Shown: positions 26,529 to 36,103, counted from the stretch's first letter. The stretch is DNA of 64,000 nt from Epibacterium ulvae (GCF_900102795.1 NZ_FMWG01000010.1:81781-145780); one strand, 5' to 3'. Program-made: numbers and translations. Notes: generated by a model not told the origin, from the sequence alone.

Positions 26529-27065
26529 ATGTCTTACATGCAAATCATGATACGTCCGATTTTGATCCATCCTGATCCCCGCCTGAAAAAGGTCTGTGAA
26601 CCTGTTGAGGACATCACAGACGCGTTGCGCACTTTGGCTGATGATATGTTGGCGACTATGTATGACGCACCTGGTGTCGGCCTTGCAGGCCCGCAGGTCG
26701 GCGTGTTGCAGCGGGTGATCGTGCTGGATTGCGTTAAGGAAGAAGGTGAGGTCTCGCGGCCGCTCGTGATGTTCAACCCGCGTATTGTGGCCGCCTCGGA
26801 CGAGACGAACGTCTATGAAGAAGGGTGCTTGTCGATCCCGGATCAGTACGCAGAAGTCACCCGTCCTAAGGTTGTCGATGTGGAGTGGATGGACCGGGAT
26901 GGGAATTTGCAGACCGAAACCTTTGATGATCTGTGGGCGACCTGCGTTCAGCATGAAATCGACCATCTCGAAGGAAAACTGTTCATTGATTATCTCAAGC
27001 CTCTTAAGCGCCAGATGATTACGCGCAAAATGCAAAAGCTAAAACGCGAGCGCGCGCGCGGTTGA
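26529..27065 (+). CDS. def: Peptide deformylase
   Basis: 178 residues. All three active-site motifs are intact: GVGLAGPQVG (49-58), EGCLSIP with metal Cys100, and QHEIDHL with His142, catalytic Glu143 and His146. It removes the N-formyl group from new proteins. Three ATG codons (26529, 26538, 26547) lie close together; 26529 is nearest to the GGGG-containing ribosome binding site, though 26547 gives a more usual N-terminus. It is followed by a deformylase paralogue and fmt, which adds the formyl group, in one operon. Confidence 0.96.
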   Translation: MSYMQIMIRPILIHPDPRLKKVCEPVEDITDALRTLADDMLATMYDAPGVGLAGPQVGVLQRVIVLDCVKEEGEVSRPLVMFNPRIVAASDETNVYEEGCLSIPDQYAEVTRPKVVDVEWMDRDGNLQTETFDDLWATCVQHEIDHLEGKLFIDYLKPLKRQMITRKMQKLKRERARG

Positions 27066-27076
27066 AGGGAAGTGCC

Positions 27077-27592
27077 ATGACTGTTCGTAAATGCCTGCCA
27101 TGGCCTCATCAGTGCTTGCGTAGCGTTGCTGATCCTGTGGTCGAGATCACAGAGGAAACGCGCCAGATTTGGCAGGATATGATTGATACGATGGAAGCCA
27201 TGCCGGGGGTTGGTCTGGGGGCGAACCAGATCGGCGTCCTACAGCGTCTTGCAGTTGTGGATGGCTCAACCGAGCGTGGGAAGGCCGTGCGTATGGCCAA
27301 CCCTGAGATTTTGCACAAATCGATTGAGCTGCGCGAGCATGAAGAAGCCAGCCCAAACTTGCCAGGCGTTTCTGCTACGATTAAGCGCCCCCGGGCTGTC
27401 ACGGTACGTTTCATGGATGAAACCGGTGCAGTGGTCGAGCGTGATTTTGTCGGTATTGAAGCCACCAGTGTTCAGCATCAAATCGATCATCTGAATGGCA
27501 AAATGTACTTTGACCACTTGTCAAAAATGAAGCGGGACATGTTGGTTAAAAAGTCCAAGAAATTCGCGAAACCCAGCTGTGGGTGCTGCTGA
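27077..27592 (+). CDS. Degenerate peptide deformylase paralogue
   Basis: 171 residues. It aligns along its whole length with peptide deformylase but has lost key residues. Motif 1 is kept as [10 protein letters not shown] (44-53). Motif 2, normally EGCLS, reads EEASPNLP, so the metal-ligand Cys becomes Ser92. Motif 3, normally HEIDH, reads HQIDH (134-138), so the catalytic Glu becomes Gln135. Normal deformylase activity is therefore unlikely. The C-terminus ends in a Cys-rich CGCC. AAGGGA lies 6 nt before the ATG at 27077. The stop overlaps the fmt ATG by one base, so the gene is kept in frame and in the operon. Confidence 0.85.
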   Translation: MTVRKCLPWPHQCLRSVADPVVEITEETRQIWQDMIDTMEAMPGVGLGANQIGVLQRLAVVDGSTERGKAVRMANPEILHKSIELREHEEASPNLPGVSATIKRPRAVTVRFMDETGAVVERDFVGIEATSVQHQIDHLNGKMYFDHLSKMKRDMLVKKSKKFAKPSCGCC

Positions 27593-28497
27593 TGCGTGTG
27601 GTATTTATGGGCACGCCGGATTTTTCGGTTCCGGTTCTGGATGCGTTGGTTGCCGCGGGGCATGAAATTGCCGCTGTGTATTGCCAACCTCCACGGCCTG
27701 CCGGCCGCGGCAAAAAAGACCGCCCCACCCCCGTTCACGCCCGCGCTGCGGCACTGGGGTTTGAGGTGCGACATCCGGTTTCTGTTAAGTCTTTAAAGGA
27801 ACAGGAAGCCTTCGCAGCACTCAATGCTGATGTTGCGGTTGTTGTGGCCTATGGGTTGATTTTACCACAAGCGCTGTTGGATGCGCCGAAATTTGGCTGT
27901 TTGAACATTCACGCAAGCCTTTTGCCTCGCTGGCGCGGGGCTGCTCCGATCCACCGTGCAATTATGGCTGGGGATGCGGAAACGGGCGTTTGCATTATGC
28001 AAATGGAGGCCGGGCTTGATACAGGGCCGGTGCTGTTGCGCGATGTCCTGATGATCGGCGCAGAAGAAACAACAGCAATCCTGCATGATCGCCTGTCTGA
28101 ACAGGGGTCTGTATTGATTGTGAAAGCGCTTGCGCAATTGTCGTCCCTCACCCCAGAAACTCAGCCTGAACAGGGCGTGACCTATGCAGAAAAGATCGAC
28201 AAAGCAGAGGCGCAGATCGATTGGTCAAGGCCTGCGGAAGAGGTGGATCGCAAGATTCGCGGCTTGTCACCTTTCCCCGGTGCTTGGTGTGAAATCGACG
28301 GGCAGCGCGTGAAACTTTTGGTGTCGCGTTTGGCGAGCGGGGCAGGTAAACCGGGAACGGTTTTGGACGAGACGCTGACGGTTGCCTGTGGCAAAGGTGC
28401 AGTGGAGCTTTTACGCTTGCAACGGGCAGGCAAGGGCGCTCAGGACCGGGAGGTTTTCTTGCGCGGGTTTCCCATCGTCAAGGGCCAGCAGCTCTAA
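27592..28497 (+). CDS. fmt: Methionyl-tRNA formyltransferase
   Basis: 301 residues. It formylates Met-tRNA(fMet) with 10-formyl-tetrahydrofolate. The N-terminal Rossmann-like domain carries [16 protein letters not shown] (105-120) with the catalytic Asn and His, and Asp143 in GLDTGPVLL; the C-terminal tRNA-binding domain follows from about 205. The start overlaps the preceding stop as TGATG, so translation is coupled to the deformylase paralogue. Confidence 0.96.
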   Translation: MRVVFMGTPDFSVPVLDALVAAGHEIAAVYCQPPRPAGRGKKDRPTPVHARAAALGFEVRHPVSVKSLKEQEAFAALNADVAVVVAYGLILPQALLDAPKFGCLNIHASLLPRWRGAAPIHRAIMAGDAETGVCIMQMEAGLDTGPVLLRDVLMIGAEETTAILHDRLSEQGSVLIVKALAQLSSLTPETQPEQGVTYAEKIDKAEAQIDWSRPAEEVDRKIRGLSPFPGAWCEIDGQRVKLLVSRLASGAGKPGTVLDETLTVACGKGAVELLRLQRAGKGAQDREVFLRGFPIVKGQQL

Positions 28498-28503
28498 GCG
28501 GTC

Positions 28504-29127
28504 TCATTGTCGCGGAGGGCGGCTTTTGTAGACTGGGATGTGCCACCCGAAGGTGATAGACCCTGCCCGAAGCGCCCATGTTGTTGCTGCGCAGACCAGC
28601 AGTGCCGTATTGATGGGCAGCCCAAATTGCAGGGTGATCAATCCAGCAATCGCGCCTGCCATAGCGCAAGAGATGTATAGTTCACCCTGTTTTAAGACCA
28701 AAGGCACCTCGTTGCAGACGACGTCACGCATCAAGCCGCCCAAAGACCCGGTCGCCATCCCCATAAGAACGACAACGACGGGGTGTTGCTGCGTTTCCAA
28801 GGCTGCAGCCACCCCAGCCGGGACTGCAACGGCGAGCGCAAAACTGTCGAGCCAGATAACCCATTTCATACGGCTTTCAAGCAAATGCGCTGTGACAAAG
28901 ATTCCGACTGCTGCTGCTGTCGCCCAAAGGATATAGGCAGGTTCTGCAACCCAAAATACCGGGTGGCGGTCTAATAAAAGATCGCGAATTGTGCCGCCGC
29001 CAACTGCAGTCAGACAGGCGACAAAAGCAAAACCAACAATGTCCAACTGCGCGCGGCTGGCGACCAATGCACCTGTCAATGCAAAAACCACCACAGACGC
29101 TGTATCTAGGATCGTCGGCAGATCCAT
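28504..29127 (-). CDS. UPF0126/TRIC-family membrane protein
   Basis: 207 residues with about seven hydrophobic helices. It has two related halves, each with a glycine-rich turn: TAVGGGTIRDLLLDRHPVFWV and MATGSLGGLMRDVVCNEVP (shown here only by their cores GGGTIRD and GGLMRD). This is the hallmark of the YadS/TRIC family, bacterial relatives of trimeric intracellular cation channels. The start codon directly follows the rnhA stop (TAA then ATG), so it is likely co-transcribed with rnhA. Confidence 0.88.
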   Translation of the reverse strand: MDLPTILDTASVVVFALTGALVASRAQLDIVGFAFVACLTAVGGGTIRDLLLDRHPVFWVAEPAYILWATAAAVGIFVTAHLLESRMKWVIWLDSFALAVAVPAGVAAALETQQHPVVVVLMGMATGSLGGLMRDVVCNEVPLVLKQGELYISCAMAGAIAGLITLQFGLPINTALLVCAATTWALRAGSITFGWHIPVYKSRPPRQ

Positions 29128-29589
29128 TTAATTTTTGGATGCTTTGAATGGGGCCATGCCTGCGCGTGCCAATTCATCGGCCCGTTCGTTTTCAGGATGG
29201 CCTGCGTGGCCTTTGACCCATTCCCAGGTTACCTGATGACGTGCTTGCGCTGCATCCAAACGCTGCCAGAGTTCGACGTTTTTTACAGGTTTCTTAGAGG
29301 CTGTTTTCCAGCCATTCTTTTTCCAACCGAAAATCCAGCCGGTGACGCCGTTTTTGACATAAGCGCTATCGGTGACCACTGTGATAGTTGATGGGCGCGA
29401 CAGGCTTTCCAGTGCCTGAATGGCAGCCATCAACTCCATTTTGTTGTTTGTGGTTTCAGCGTCGCCACCGCTGAGCTCGCGCTCTTTCACGATGTTGTCG
29501 CCGTCCATTGCACGCAATAGCGCGCCCCATCCGCCGGGGCCGGGATTCCCGGAGCAGGCGCCATCTGTATATGCAAAAAGTTGTGCCAT
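29128..29589 (-). CDS. rnhA: Ribonuclease HI
   Basis: 153 residues. It degrades RNA in RNA-DNA hybrids. The four catalytic acids are visible: Asp9 ([15 protein letters not shown]), Glu52 (NNKMELMA), Asp74 (VVTDSAYV) and Asp138 (ENERADELA); His128 is also present. The ATG at 29589 has AAGGGTC upstream; a longer frame to 29625 is not needed. Confidence 0.95.
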   Translation of the reverse strand: MAQLFAYTDGACSGNPGPGGWGALLRAMDGDNIVKERELSGGDAETTNNKMELMAAIQALESLSRPSTITVVTDSAYVKNGVTGWIFGWKKNGWKTASKKPVKNVELWQRLDAAQARHQVTWEWVKGHAGHPENERADELARAGMAPFKASKN

Positions 29590-29686
29590 GTTTTGACCCT
29601 TAACGGGAAAGGAAGGGGAGCGCAAAGCGTGAAAACGAGCAGATCTGGCTTTTCTTGGTGTTTGTCAGATTTGAGATGATACAGAT

Positions 29687-30301
29687 TTAGCTGCGCTCTA
29701 GCGCCAGACGCCCTGCAAGCAACGCAAAAATGCCTGCAAAGCTGTAGTTAAGCCAACGCATCGCTTTCTCGCTGGTCAGCAATAAATCGCGTGCCTGCGC
29801 TGCAAAGAGGCCGTAGATGGTAAAGATTGCAAGTGTCAGCAGCATAAAGACACCACCCAATGATGTCATTTCGAGAGTGGCCGTTTCTGCATTGCCGGTC
29901 AAAAATGGTGGTATAAGGGCGAGAAAGAACAGTGAAAGTTTGGGGTTGAGAATGTTGATCAATGCGGCACGCCGCGCGATTGCGACGCCGTTTGCTCTGG
30001 GCTGTTGCCCATTGATCGCGAGTGCTCCACTGGTTTGCAGGCTTTTCAGTGCAAGCCACAAAAGATAAACAACACCGGCCCATTTGACAGCTTGAAACAA
30101 AAGGGCTGAACTGTGCAAAATGGCAGCCAGCCCAAACGTTGCAGCAACCAGATGTGGGACAATCCCCAATGTGCAGCCCAGAGCCGCCCAAAGTGCAGCA
30201 ATACGTCCCTGACTGAGGCCCATCGCAAGGGTAAAGATCACACCGGTGCCGGGGATTAGCACGACAACAAGTGTCGTAAACAGGAATTGTGCTGTGATCA
30301 T
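29687..30301 (-). CDS. LysE/RhtB-family exporter
   Basis: 204 residues, about five to six transmembrane helices. The N-terminal PGTGVIFTLAMGLSQGRIAALWA and the central NILNPKLSLFFLALIPPFL blocks (cores PGTGVIFT and NPKLSLFF) are typical of LysE/RhtB exporters of amino acids and similar metabolites. The substrate is not predictable. It lies between ispH and rnhA on the same strand, 36 bp after ispH. Confidence 0.88.
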   Translation of the reverse strand: MITAQFLFTTLVVVLIPGTGVIFTLAMGLSQGRIAALWAALGCTLGIVPHLVAATFGLAAILHSSALLFQAVKWAGVVYLLWLALKSLQTSGALAINGQQPRANGVAIARRAALINILNPKLSLFFLALIPPFLTGNAETATLEMTSLGGVFMLLTLAIFTIYGLFAAQARDLLLTSEKAMRWLNYSFAGIFALLAGRLALERS

Positions 30302-30337
30302 GAATGGATGTCCTGAAACAGTGGGAAATTTGAACGA

Positions 30338-31288
30338 TCAGGCCGGTTCGCGTAAGACGCGCGGTACTTTGAACTCCACTGTTTCCACGGCTGTTTCAAC
30401 AAGCTCTACCGTGACGTCAAAACGGGCTTTGAACGCATCAATAACTTCGTTGACCAGCAGTTCAGGTGCAGATGCGCCTGCGGTAATCGCCACAGAGCGA
30501 ATACCTTCAAGCGCGCGCCAGTCGATGTTTTCAGCGCGCTGAACCAGCTGCGCGTAGTCACAACCGGCTTTTGCGCCCACTTCGACCAGGCGGCGTGAAT
30601 TGGAAGAGTTCGGAGCCCCAACCACCAAAAGCGCATCGGCCTTTGGCGCCACAGCCTTAACCGCGTCTTGGCGATTGGTGGTGGCGTAGCAAATGTCTTC
30701 TTTATGTGGCCCGATGATATTAGGGAACCGGATTTCAAGGGCGGCAATTATATCCTTGGTGTCATCAACGGACAGAGTCGTTTGTGTGACGAATGCGATT
30801 TTATCCGGGTCGCGGACATCGACAGCGGCAACATCGGCGACGGTTTCAACCAATAATACTTCACCATCAGGCAGCTGTCCCATGGTGCCGATCGTCTCGG
30901 GGTGGCCTTTGTGGCCAATCATAATCATCTGCAGCCCATTTTCCGCATGACGCTGTGCTTCGATATGGACTTTGGAAACCAGCGGGCAGGTGGCATCAAC
31001 ATAGACCATATTGCGCTGCTCGGCAGCCGCAGGAACTGATTTTGGCACGCCATGCGCAGAGAAAATCACCGGACGATCATTTGGGCATTCGTCCAACTCT
31101 TCGACGAACACCGCACCTTTCTCTCTCAGGGAATCGACCACGAATTTATTATGTACGATCTCATGGCGTACATAGACAGGAGCGCCCCATTTTGTGAGCG
31201 CCATTTCAACAATCTTGATGGCCCGGTCTACGCCTGCGCAAAATCCACGAGGGGCAGCAAGATACAATGTCAGTTCGGGTGTTGTCAT
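30338..31288 (-). CDS. ispH: 4-hydroxy-3-methylbut-2-enyl diphosphate reductase IspH
   Basis: 316 residues. Last enzyme of the MEP isoprenoid pathway. The three iron-sulfur Cys are Cys17 ([11 protein letters not shown]), Cys101 ([11 protein letters not shown]) and Cys199 ([11 protein letters not shown]). Other conserved blocks are [11 protein letters not shown] and FSAHGVP. The ATG at 31288 has GGAGAG about 8 nt upstream and is preferred to the ORF start at 31309. Confidence 0.96.
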   Translation of the reverse strand: MTTPELTLYLAAPRGFCAGVDRAIKIVEMALTKWGAPVYVRHEIVHNKFVVDSLREKGAVFVEELDECPNDRPVIFSAHGVPKSVPAAAEQRNMVYVDATCPLVSKVHIEAQRHAENGLQMIMIGHKGHPETIGTMGQLPDGEVLLVETVADVAAVDVRDPDKIAFVTQTTLSVDDTKDIIAALEIRFPNIIGPHKEDICYATTNRQDAVKAVAPKADALLVVGAPNSSNSRRLVEVGAKAGCDYAQLVQRAENIDWRALEGIRSVAITAGASAPELLVNEVIDAFKARFDVTVELVETAVETVEFKVPRVLREPA

Positions 31289-31377
31289 GATGTGGTCTCT
31301 CCTTGACATTGAGAGGTAAGCACTTTGGCGCGAGAGGTCCAGTGATCTGTGGATATGTTGCTTGTGCTTTTATCACA

Positions 31378-31403
31378 GCAAACAGGGCCCCCTATGGGAG
31401 CCC
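31378..31403 (-). terminator. Terminator behind the NYN gene
   Basis: On the minus strand GGGCTCCC and GGGGGCCC form an 8-bp stem with one wobble and a 3-nt loop, followed by a T-containing tail. It lies about 25 bp after the NYN stop and before ispH. Confidence 0.55.
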
Positions 31404-31427
31404 CGTTGGTTTGGTTGTTTGAGGAGG

Positions 31428-32000
31428 TTACTCGCTACTTTCTACCGGATAGCCGACATCTCCAGAGCCTTCGCGCGGAGGACGGCCAATGACATCTCTG
31501 AGGCCATCAAGTTCAATGAAGTTGTCCGCTTGGCGGCGCAGTTCGTCTGAAATCATTGGTGGCTGGCTGCGGATCGTCGAGACGACCGAAACCCGGACCC
31601 CCTGACGTTGCAAGCTGGCAATCAACGGGCGGAAATCCCCATCGCCCGAAAATAGCACGATATGATCCACACGTGGCGCAAGTTCCATAGCATCGACTGT
31701 CAGCTCGATATCCATGTTGCCTTTGACTTTCCGACGCCCCATGCTGTCGGTATATTCTTTGGCGGGTTTTGTGACCATGGTGAAGCCGTTGTAGTTCAAC
31801 CAGTCCACCAGTGGGCGGATTGGAGAGTATTCATCATTCTCCAAGAGAGCAGTGTAGTAGAATGCGCGCAGTAGCTTGCCACGACGCATAAATTCCTGTC
31901 GCAGCAGTTTATAGTCGATATCAAATCCCAGCGCCTTCGCTGCGGCGTAAAGATTCGACCCGTCAATGAACAGCGCGAGCCGTTCGTCTTTGTAAAACAT
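31428..32000 (-). CDS. NYN-domain (LabA/DUF88-like) protein
   Basis: 190 residues. The NYN/PIN-like nuclease fold is shown by ALFIDGSNLYAAAK near the N-terminus, NMDIELTVDAM in the middle and VLFSGDGDFRPLI, which give the set of conserved Asp residues expected for metal-dependent RNase activity. The substrate is unknown. AAGGGA lies 8 nt before the ATG. It is divergent from folK; a 10-bp palindrome lies between them. Confidence 0.85.
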   Translation of the reverse strand: MFYKDERLALFIDGSNLYAAAKALGFDIDYKLLRQEFMRRGKLLRAFYYTALLENDEYSPIRPLVDWLNYNGFTMVTKPAKEYTDSMGRRKVKGNMDIELTVDAMELAPRVDHIVLFSGDGDFRPLIASLQRQGVRVSVVSTIRSQPPMISDELRRQADNFIELDGLRDVIGRPPREGSGDVGYPVESSE

Positions 32001-32069
32001 AAATATGTCCCTTCGGTATAAATCTGCGACGCCGTTCCGTGAGTGGTGATTAAAATTCTGGCGATGCAG

Positions 32070-32079
32070 TTACATGTAA
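32070..32079. promoter_or_regulatory. Palindrome in the NYN/folK divergent region
   Basis: TTACATGTAA is a perfect 10-bp palindrome midway between the divergent NYN and folK genes, followed by ATTTAAAT (32079-32086). It is a possible operator; no regulator is identified. Confidence 0.3.
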
Positions 32080-32135
32080 TTTAAATCTATTAGCGTCTGC
32101 CGCAAGTGTATCATCGTTATGAAATAAGGTCAAAA

Positions 32136-32705
32136 ATGCATGAAATTAGGACAACAGCATGGATTGCTTTAGGGGGAAACTTGCCACGAGGTGCAGAAAA
32201 ACCTGAAAGAACGCTGTCTGAAGCAATTGAGATGATTGCGAGTCGTGATATTCAAATTTGTTCAATTTCAAAGTTTTACAGGACGCCTTGCTTCCCGAAA
32301 GGGGGCGGGCCTGACTATGTGAATGCTGCGATGTCGGTAAAAACGACGCTTTCTGCAGGGGCCTTGCTGACAGAGTTGCATCACGTTGAAACACATTTTT
32401 CACGTGTCCGCGAGGAACGTTGGGGGGGGCGAACATTAGATCTGGATTTGCTTTCTTTTGGAAATGCGATTCTTCCAAATTTGGATAAATATGCGAAATG
32501 GCGCGATTTGGACCTGCAAACGCAAATAAAATCAGCACCAGATGAACTGATTCTTCCGCACCCTCGTTTGCAAGATCGTAGTTTTGTGTTGATTCCCTTA
32601 TGTGACATCGGTGCTGACTGGAGCCACCCTGTGTCAGGCGAAACAGCGCTGAATTTACGGGATCGTTTGTCGTCGGAAGATATTTCTTCGGTTGAGGCGC
32701 TTTAA
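32136..32705 (+). CDS. folK: 2-amino-4-hydroxy-6-hydroxymethyldihydropteridine diphosphokinase
   Basis: 189 residues. HPPK of folate synthesis: ALGGNLP near the N-terminus, FYRTPCFPKGGGPDYVNA for the pterin side (core YRTPCFP), and RWGGRTLDLDLL with the metal Asp pair, then LPHPRLQDRSFVL. The ATG at 32136 has AAGG upstream. Base use is noticeably richer in A+T than its neighbours (for example AGA, AGG, ATT and CAA codons), which could mean transfer or drift. It precedes rpoZ. Confidence 0.93.
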   Translation: MHEIRTTAWIALGGNLPRGAEKPERTLSEAIEMIASRDIQICSISKFYRTPCFPKGGGPDYVNAAMSVKTTLSAGALLTELHHVETHFSRVREERWGGRTLDLDLLSFGNAILPNLDKYAKWRDLDLQTQIKSAPDELILPHPRLQDRSFVLIPLCDIGADWSHPVSGETALNLRDRLSSEDISSVEAL

Positions 32706-32709
32706 ACGC

Positions 32710-32715
32710 TTGACA
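32710..32715 (+). promoter_or_regulatory. Perfect -35 hexamer upstream of rpoZ
   Basis: TTGACA sits 4 bp after the folK stop and 82 bp before the rpoZ start. No good -10 follows at 16-18 bp, so it is only a weak promoter candidate. Confidence 0.25.
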
Positions 32716-32797
32716 CAGTTGCATTGAGTGCTTGCCTCTGCAGCGTTTTAGCCTTACACGGGTCACCTCTGGATCCACATTCATTGGAGAGTCGCCC

Positions 32798-33151
32798 ATG
32801 GCCCGTGTAACGGTTGAAGACTGCGTCGATAAAGTTCCCAACCGCTTTGAGCTGGTAATGCTGGCTGCACATCGTGCCCGTGAGATTTCGGCCGGTGCTG
32901 AACTGACAGTCGAGCGGGACAATGACAAAAACCCAGTTGTCTCCCTGCGTGAGATCGCTGACGAAACCCAAAGCACCGATGCGTTGCGGGAACGTCTGAT
33001 CGAAAGCAATCAAACCCAGATCGAAGTGGACGAGCCTGAAGAGGATTCCATGGCGTTGCTGATGGGTTCTGAGACGGACAAACCTGAAGCAGATGATATG
33101 TCTGAAGAAAAACTACTTCGCGCACTGATGGAGGCCCAAAGCCAGGGCTAA
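32798..33151 (+). CDS. rpoZ: RNA polymerase omega subunit
   Basis: 117 residues. It helps assemble RNA polymerase. The N-terminus [20 protein letters not shown] (20 residues) and the following [10 protein letters not shown] are diagnostic, and the acidic C-terminal tail is typical of alphaproteobacteria. GGAG lies 8 nt before the ATG. It is followed by rsh, the usual rpoZ-spoT order, which links the polymerase subunit with (p)ppGpp metabolism. Confidence 0.96.
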   Translation: MARVTVEDCVDKVPNRFELVMLAAHRAREISAGAELTVERDNDKNPVVSLREIADETQSTDALRERLIESNQTQIEVDEPEEDSMALLMGSETDKPEADDMSEEKLLRALMEAQSQG

Positions 33152-33186
33152 GTGGGCGTATTTGAAGACGAAGGTGCGGACTATTT

Positions 33187-35331
33187 ATGATTTCTGCTGA
33201 TGATCTGATCGAACTGGTCCGTACCTATAATCCCAAAACAAATGCAGACAGGCTGATTGATGCTTTTGCTTTTGGGGAGCAAATGCACGAAGGACAGTTT
33301 CGCCACTCGGGTGAGCCTTACTTTACGCATCCTGTAGCCGTAGCGGCAATTCTTTCAGAGCAACGGTTGGATGACGCATCCATTATCACTGCTCTGCTCC
33401 ATGATACGATTGAAGACACCAAAACCTCTTACGAGGAAGTTGCTGAACGGTTTGGAGATGAAGTTGCAAAGCTGGTCGATGGTGTGACCAAGCTGACCAA
33501 TCTGCAGCTCTCCTCCCGTGAAACCAAGCAGGCTGAAAATTTCCGCAAGTTGTTCATGGCGATGTCCAAAGATCTTCGGGTCATTTTGGTCAAGCTAGCC
33601 GATCGTTTGCACAATATGCGTACAATCAAGGCAATGCGCCCAGAAAAGCAGGCCCAGAAAGCCCGCGAAACCATGGACATCTATGCACCTCTTGCTGGTC
33701 GCATGGGGATGCAGTGGATGCGGGAAGAGCTTGAAGATCTCGCATTTCGGGTCCTCAACCCAGAAGGGCGGCAGTCCATTATTCGTCGCTTTGTAACCTT
33801 GCAGAGCGAAACAGGTGATGTGATCCACCGGATTACTGGCGATATGCGGCTTGAATTGGGCAAGGCCGGAATTCAGGCAGATGTCTTTGGCAGAGCCAAG
33901 AAACCCTATTCCATCTGGCGCAAGATGCAGGCTAAGGATCAGGGATTTTCGCGGCTCTCTGATATCTATGGTTTCCGGGTTATCACTCAAAGCGAGGAAG
34001 ACTGTTATCGTGCGCTTGGCGCCATCCATCAGCGGTGGCGGGCCGTGCCTGGGCGCTTTAAAGATTATATCAGTCAGCCAAAATCCAACGGGTATCGTTC
34101 GATCCACACGACGGTTTCAGGTCGTGATGGCAAGCGGGTTGAAGTACAGATCCGAACCCGGCAGATGCATGATGTTGCTGAAACAGGTGTTGCAGCGCAC
34201 TGGTCCTACAAAGATGGTGTGCGGTCACAAAACCCTTTTGCGGTTGATCCTGCCAAATGGATCGCATCGCTATCAGAGCAGTTCGATGCGGAAGAGGATC
34301 ACGATGCTTTCCTCGAAGCGGTCAAGCTTGAGATGTATTCAGATCAAGTTTTCTGCTTTACCCCTAAAGGGGATGTGACCAAGTTGCCAAAAGGCGCAAC
34401 GCCGATTGATTTTGCCTACGCCATTCACACGCGGATTGGGCACGCCTGCGTCGGGGCCAAAGTGGACGGCATTCGTGTGCCGCTGTGGACACGCCTTCGC
34501 AATGGTCAATCTGTGGATGTGATCACAGCGGAAGGTCAAACGCCTCAGGTCAGCTGGCTGGAGATTGCGACAACAGGTAAGGCGCGCACAGCTATTCGCC
34601 GTGCGTTGCGTGAAGCGGATCGCGAACGATTTGTGAAGCTGGGGCATGAACTGGCCCGCTCGGCGTTTGAACATGTAGGGCGCAAAGCAACTGATAAAGC
34701 GCTTGAAACCGCCGCGCGGGCGTTGCGGGTTGGCACGGTTGAAGATCTCTTATCTCGCCTCGGTGCCGCAGAAATGACTGCACATGATGTTGTGCAGGCC
34801 GTTTATCCAGAAATTGTGGATGGCACAGGGGATGAAATTTCGCCCCGCCGTGCCGTCATTGGCCTACAACCGGGGCAGAGCTTTGAACGCGCGCCCTGTT
34901 GCCAGCCGCTTCCTGGCGAACGTATTATCGGAATTACGCATCGCGGGCGTGGCGTGGAAGTTCACGCCGCCGATTGTGATCGTTTGAGCGAATTTGATGA
35001 ACAGCCGGACCGTTGGGTAGATGTCAACTGGCATGGCGGCACTCACCCAGCTGCATATGGAACCACGTTTGAACTGACGATTGGCAATGATGCAGGTGTA
35101 CTTGGGCGAATTTGCACATTGATTGGTGAGAAAAAGGCCAATATTTCTGATCTGAAATTCCTAGATCGGAAACCAGACTTTTACAGACTTATGGTCAATG
35201 TGGAATTGCGAGATGTTGAACAGCTTCACTCGCTTATGTTGACCTTAGAAGCTGAAAGCGATGTCGCTGCTGTCGCCAGATTTCGGGCAAAACCCGAAAC
35301 GTCGGGGTGGAAGGGATTGCAAAACAGCTGA
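33187..35331 (+). CDS. rsh: Bifunctional (p)ppGpp synthase/hydrolase Rsh
   Basis: 714 residues. Domains in order: HD hydrolase (about 30-190) with LLHDTIEDT (His72-Asp73) and KLADRLHNMRT; synthetase (about 240-350) with DIYGFRV and YRSIHTTV; TGS (about 385-450, VFCFTPKGDVTKLP); ACT at the C-terminus (about 640-710, LGRICTLIGEKKANI). Both catalytic halves look intact, so the single enzyme should make and destroy the stringent alarmone. It lies 35 bp after rpoZ. Confidence 0.96.
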   Translation: MISADDLIELVRTYNPKTNADRLIDAFAFGEQMHEGQFRHSGEPYFTHPVAVAAILSEQRLDDASIITALLHDTIEDTKTSYEEVAERFGDEVAKLVDGVTKLTNLQLSSRETKQAENFRKLFMAMSKDLRVILVKLADRLHNMRTIKAMRPEKQAQKARETMDIYAPLAGRMGMQWMREELEDLAFRVLNPEGRQSIIRRFVTLQSETGDVIHRITGDMRLELGKAGIQADVFGRAKKPYSIWRKMQAKDQGFSRLSDIYGFRVITQSEEDCYRALGAIHQRWRAVPGRFKDYISQPKSNGYRSIHTTVSGRDGKRVEVQIRTRQMHDVAETGVAAHWSYKDGVRSQNPFAVDPAKWIASLSEQFDAEEDHDAFLEAVKLEMYSDQVFCFTPKGDVTKLPKGATPIDFAYAIHTRIGHACVGAKVDGIRVPLWTRLRNGQSVDVITAEGQTPQVSWLEIATTGKARTAIRRALREADRERFVKLGHELARSAFEHVGRKATDKALETAARALRVGTVEDLLSRLGAAEMTAHDVVQAVYPEIVDGTGDEISPRRAVIGLQPGQSFERAPCCQPLPGERIIGITHRGRGVEVHAADCDRLSEFDEQPDRWVDVNWHGGTHPAAYGTTFELTIGNDAGVLGRICTLIGEKKANISDLKFLDRKPDFYRLMVNVELRDVEQLHSLMLTLEAESDVAAVARFRAKPETSGWKGLQNS

Positions 35332-35358
35332 GGTCTAAGTTGAAAAGGACGTCGACCG

Positions 35359-36063
35359 TTGGTCTTTAAACGCCGGGATAAGCGTTCGCTGCTTCGTGTC
35401 ATTGCGGATTTCGTCTGGCCGCGCGGCGGTTGGGCTAGAGCTTTTCTGTATGTAAAATATAGAGTGCGGCGTTTGCCAGACTCCCCTGAACGCATCGCGC
35501 GGGGAGTTTGGGCTGGTATGTTCACCACTTTCACGCCGTTTTACGGGGTTCACTTTTTCATTGCAGCGTTTCTCGCACGCGCCATGAATGGCAATATTCT
35601 GGCGGCACTAAGCTCTACGTTTTTTGGTAACCCTCTCACTTATGTCCCTATTGGCGTGATCTCCCTTCAAACAGGTCATTGGATTTTAGGGACGGAATTC
35701 GACGATGAGGTGGACGCTTCATTGGTGTCTAAATTCCTGGCAGCTGGACATGATTTAAAAAACAACCTGCTGTCGCTGTTTTCAGACCGACCGGTGGATT
35801 GGAGCGGATTGCGCCTTTTCTATGATGAGGTTTTTTTCCCTTACATGATTGGTGGGCTGATTCCCGGTGTTGTTGCCGGAACGGTTGGGTACCTTATTTG
35901 TCTGCCTTTGATCCGGGCCTATCAGCAGCGCCGCCGGGCAAAGATCAAGGCTAAATTCGAAGCGATTAAACGTGCTGCAGCGTTGGTCGAATTGGAGCAG
36001 GGGGCGCAATCTATTGCAAAAGCTTCTGCACCAGATGCAGTATCACTGCGTAAGGCCAATTAG
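35359..36063 (+). CDS. DUF2062 membrane protein
   Basis: 234 residues with two or three hydrophobic stretches. DUF2062 markers are GVWAGMFTTFTPFYGVHFFIA (core FTPFYGVHFF) and AALSSTFFGNPLTYVPIG (core FFGNPLTY). The N-terminus is basic (KRRDKRSLLR), suggesting it faces the cytoplasm. The function of the family is unknown. The start is TTG at 35359 with AAGGA 9 nt upstream. It sits between rsh and pdxJ. Confidence 0.8.
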   Translation: MVFKRRDKRSLLRVIADFVWPRGGWARAFLYVKYRVRRLPDSPERIARGVWAGMFTTFTPFYGVHFFIAAFLARAMNGNILAALSSTFFGNPLTYVPIGVISLQTGHWILGTEFDDEVDASLVSKFLAAGHDLKNNLLSLFSDRPVDWSGLRLFYDEVFFPYMIGGLIPGVVAGTVGYLICLPLIRAYQQRRRAKIKAKFEAIKRAAALVELEQGAQSIAKASAPDAVSLRKAN

Positions 36064-36103
36064 TATTCTTCTGAAGGTGATAACGGTATTGCTGTCAAAG
36101 CTT

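Noticed and set aside
32146..33009. 287-codon minus-strand frame over folK and rpoZ
   Set aside because: It covers two well-supported genes and encodes a low-complexity Ser/Arg-rich product.
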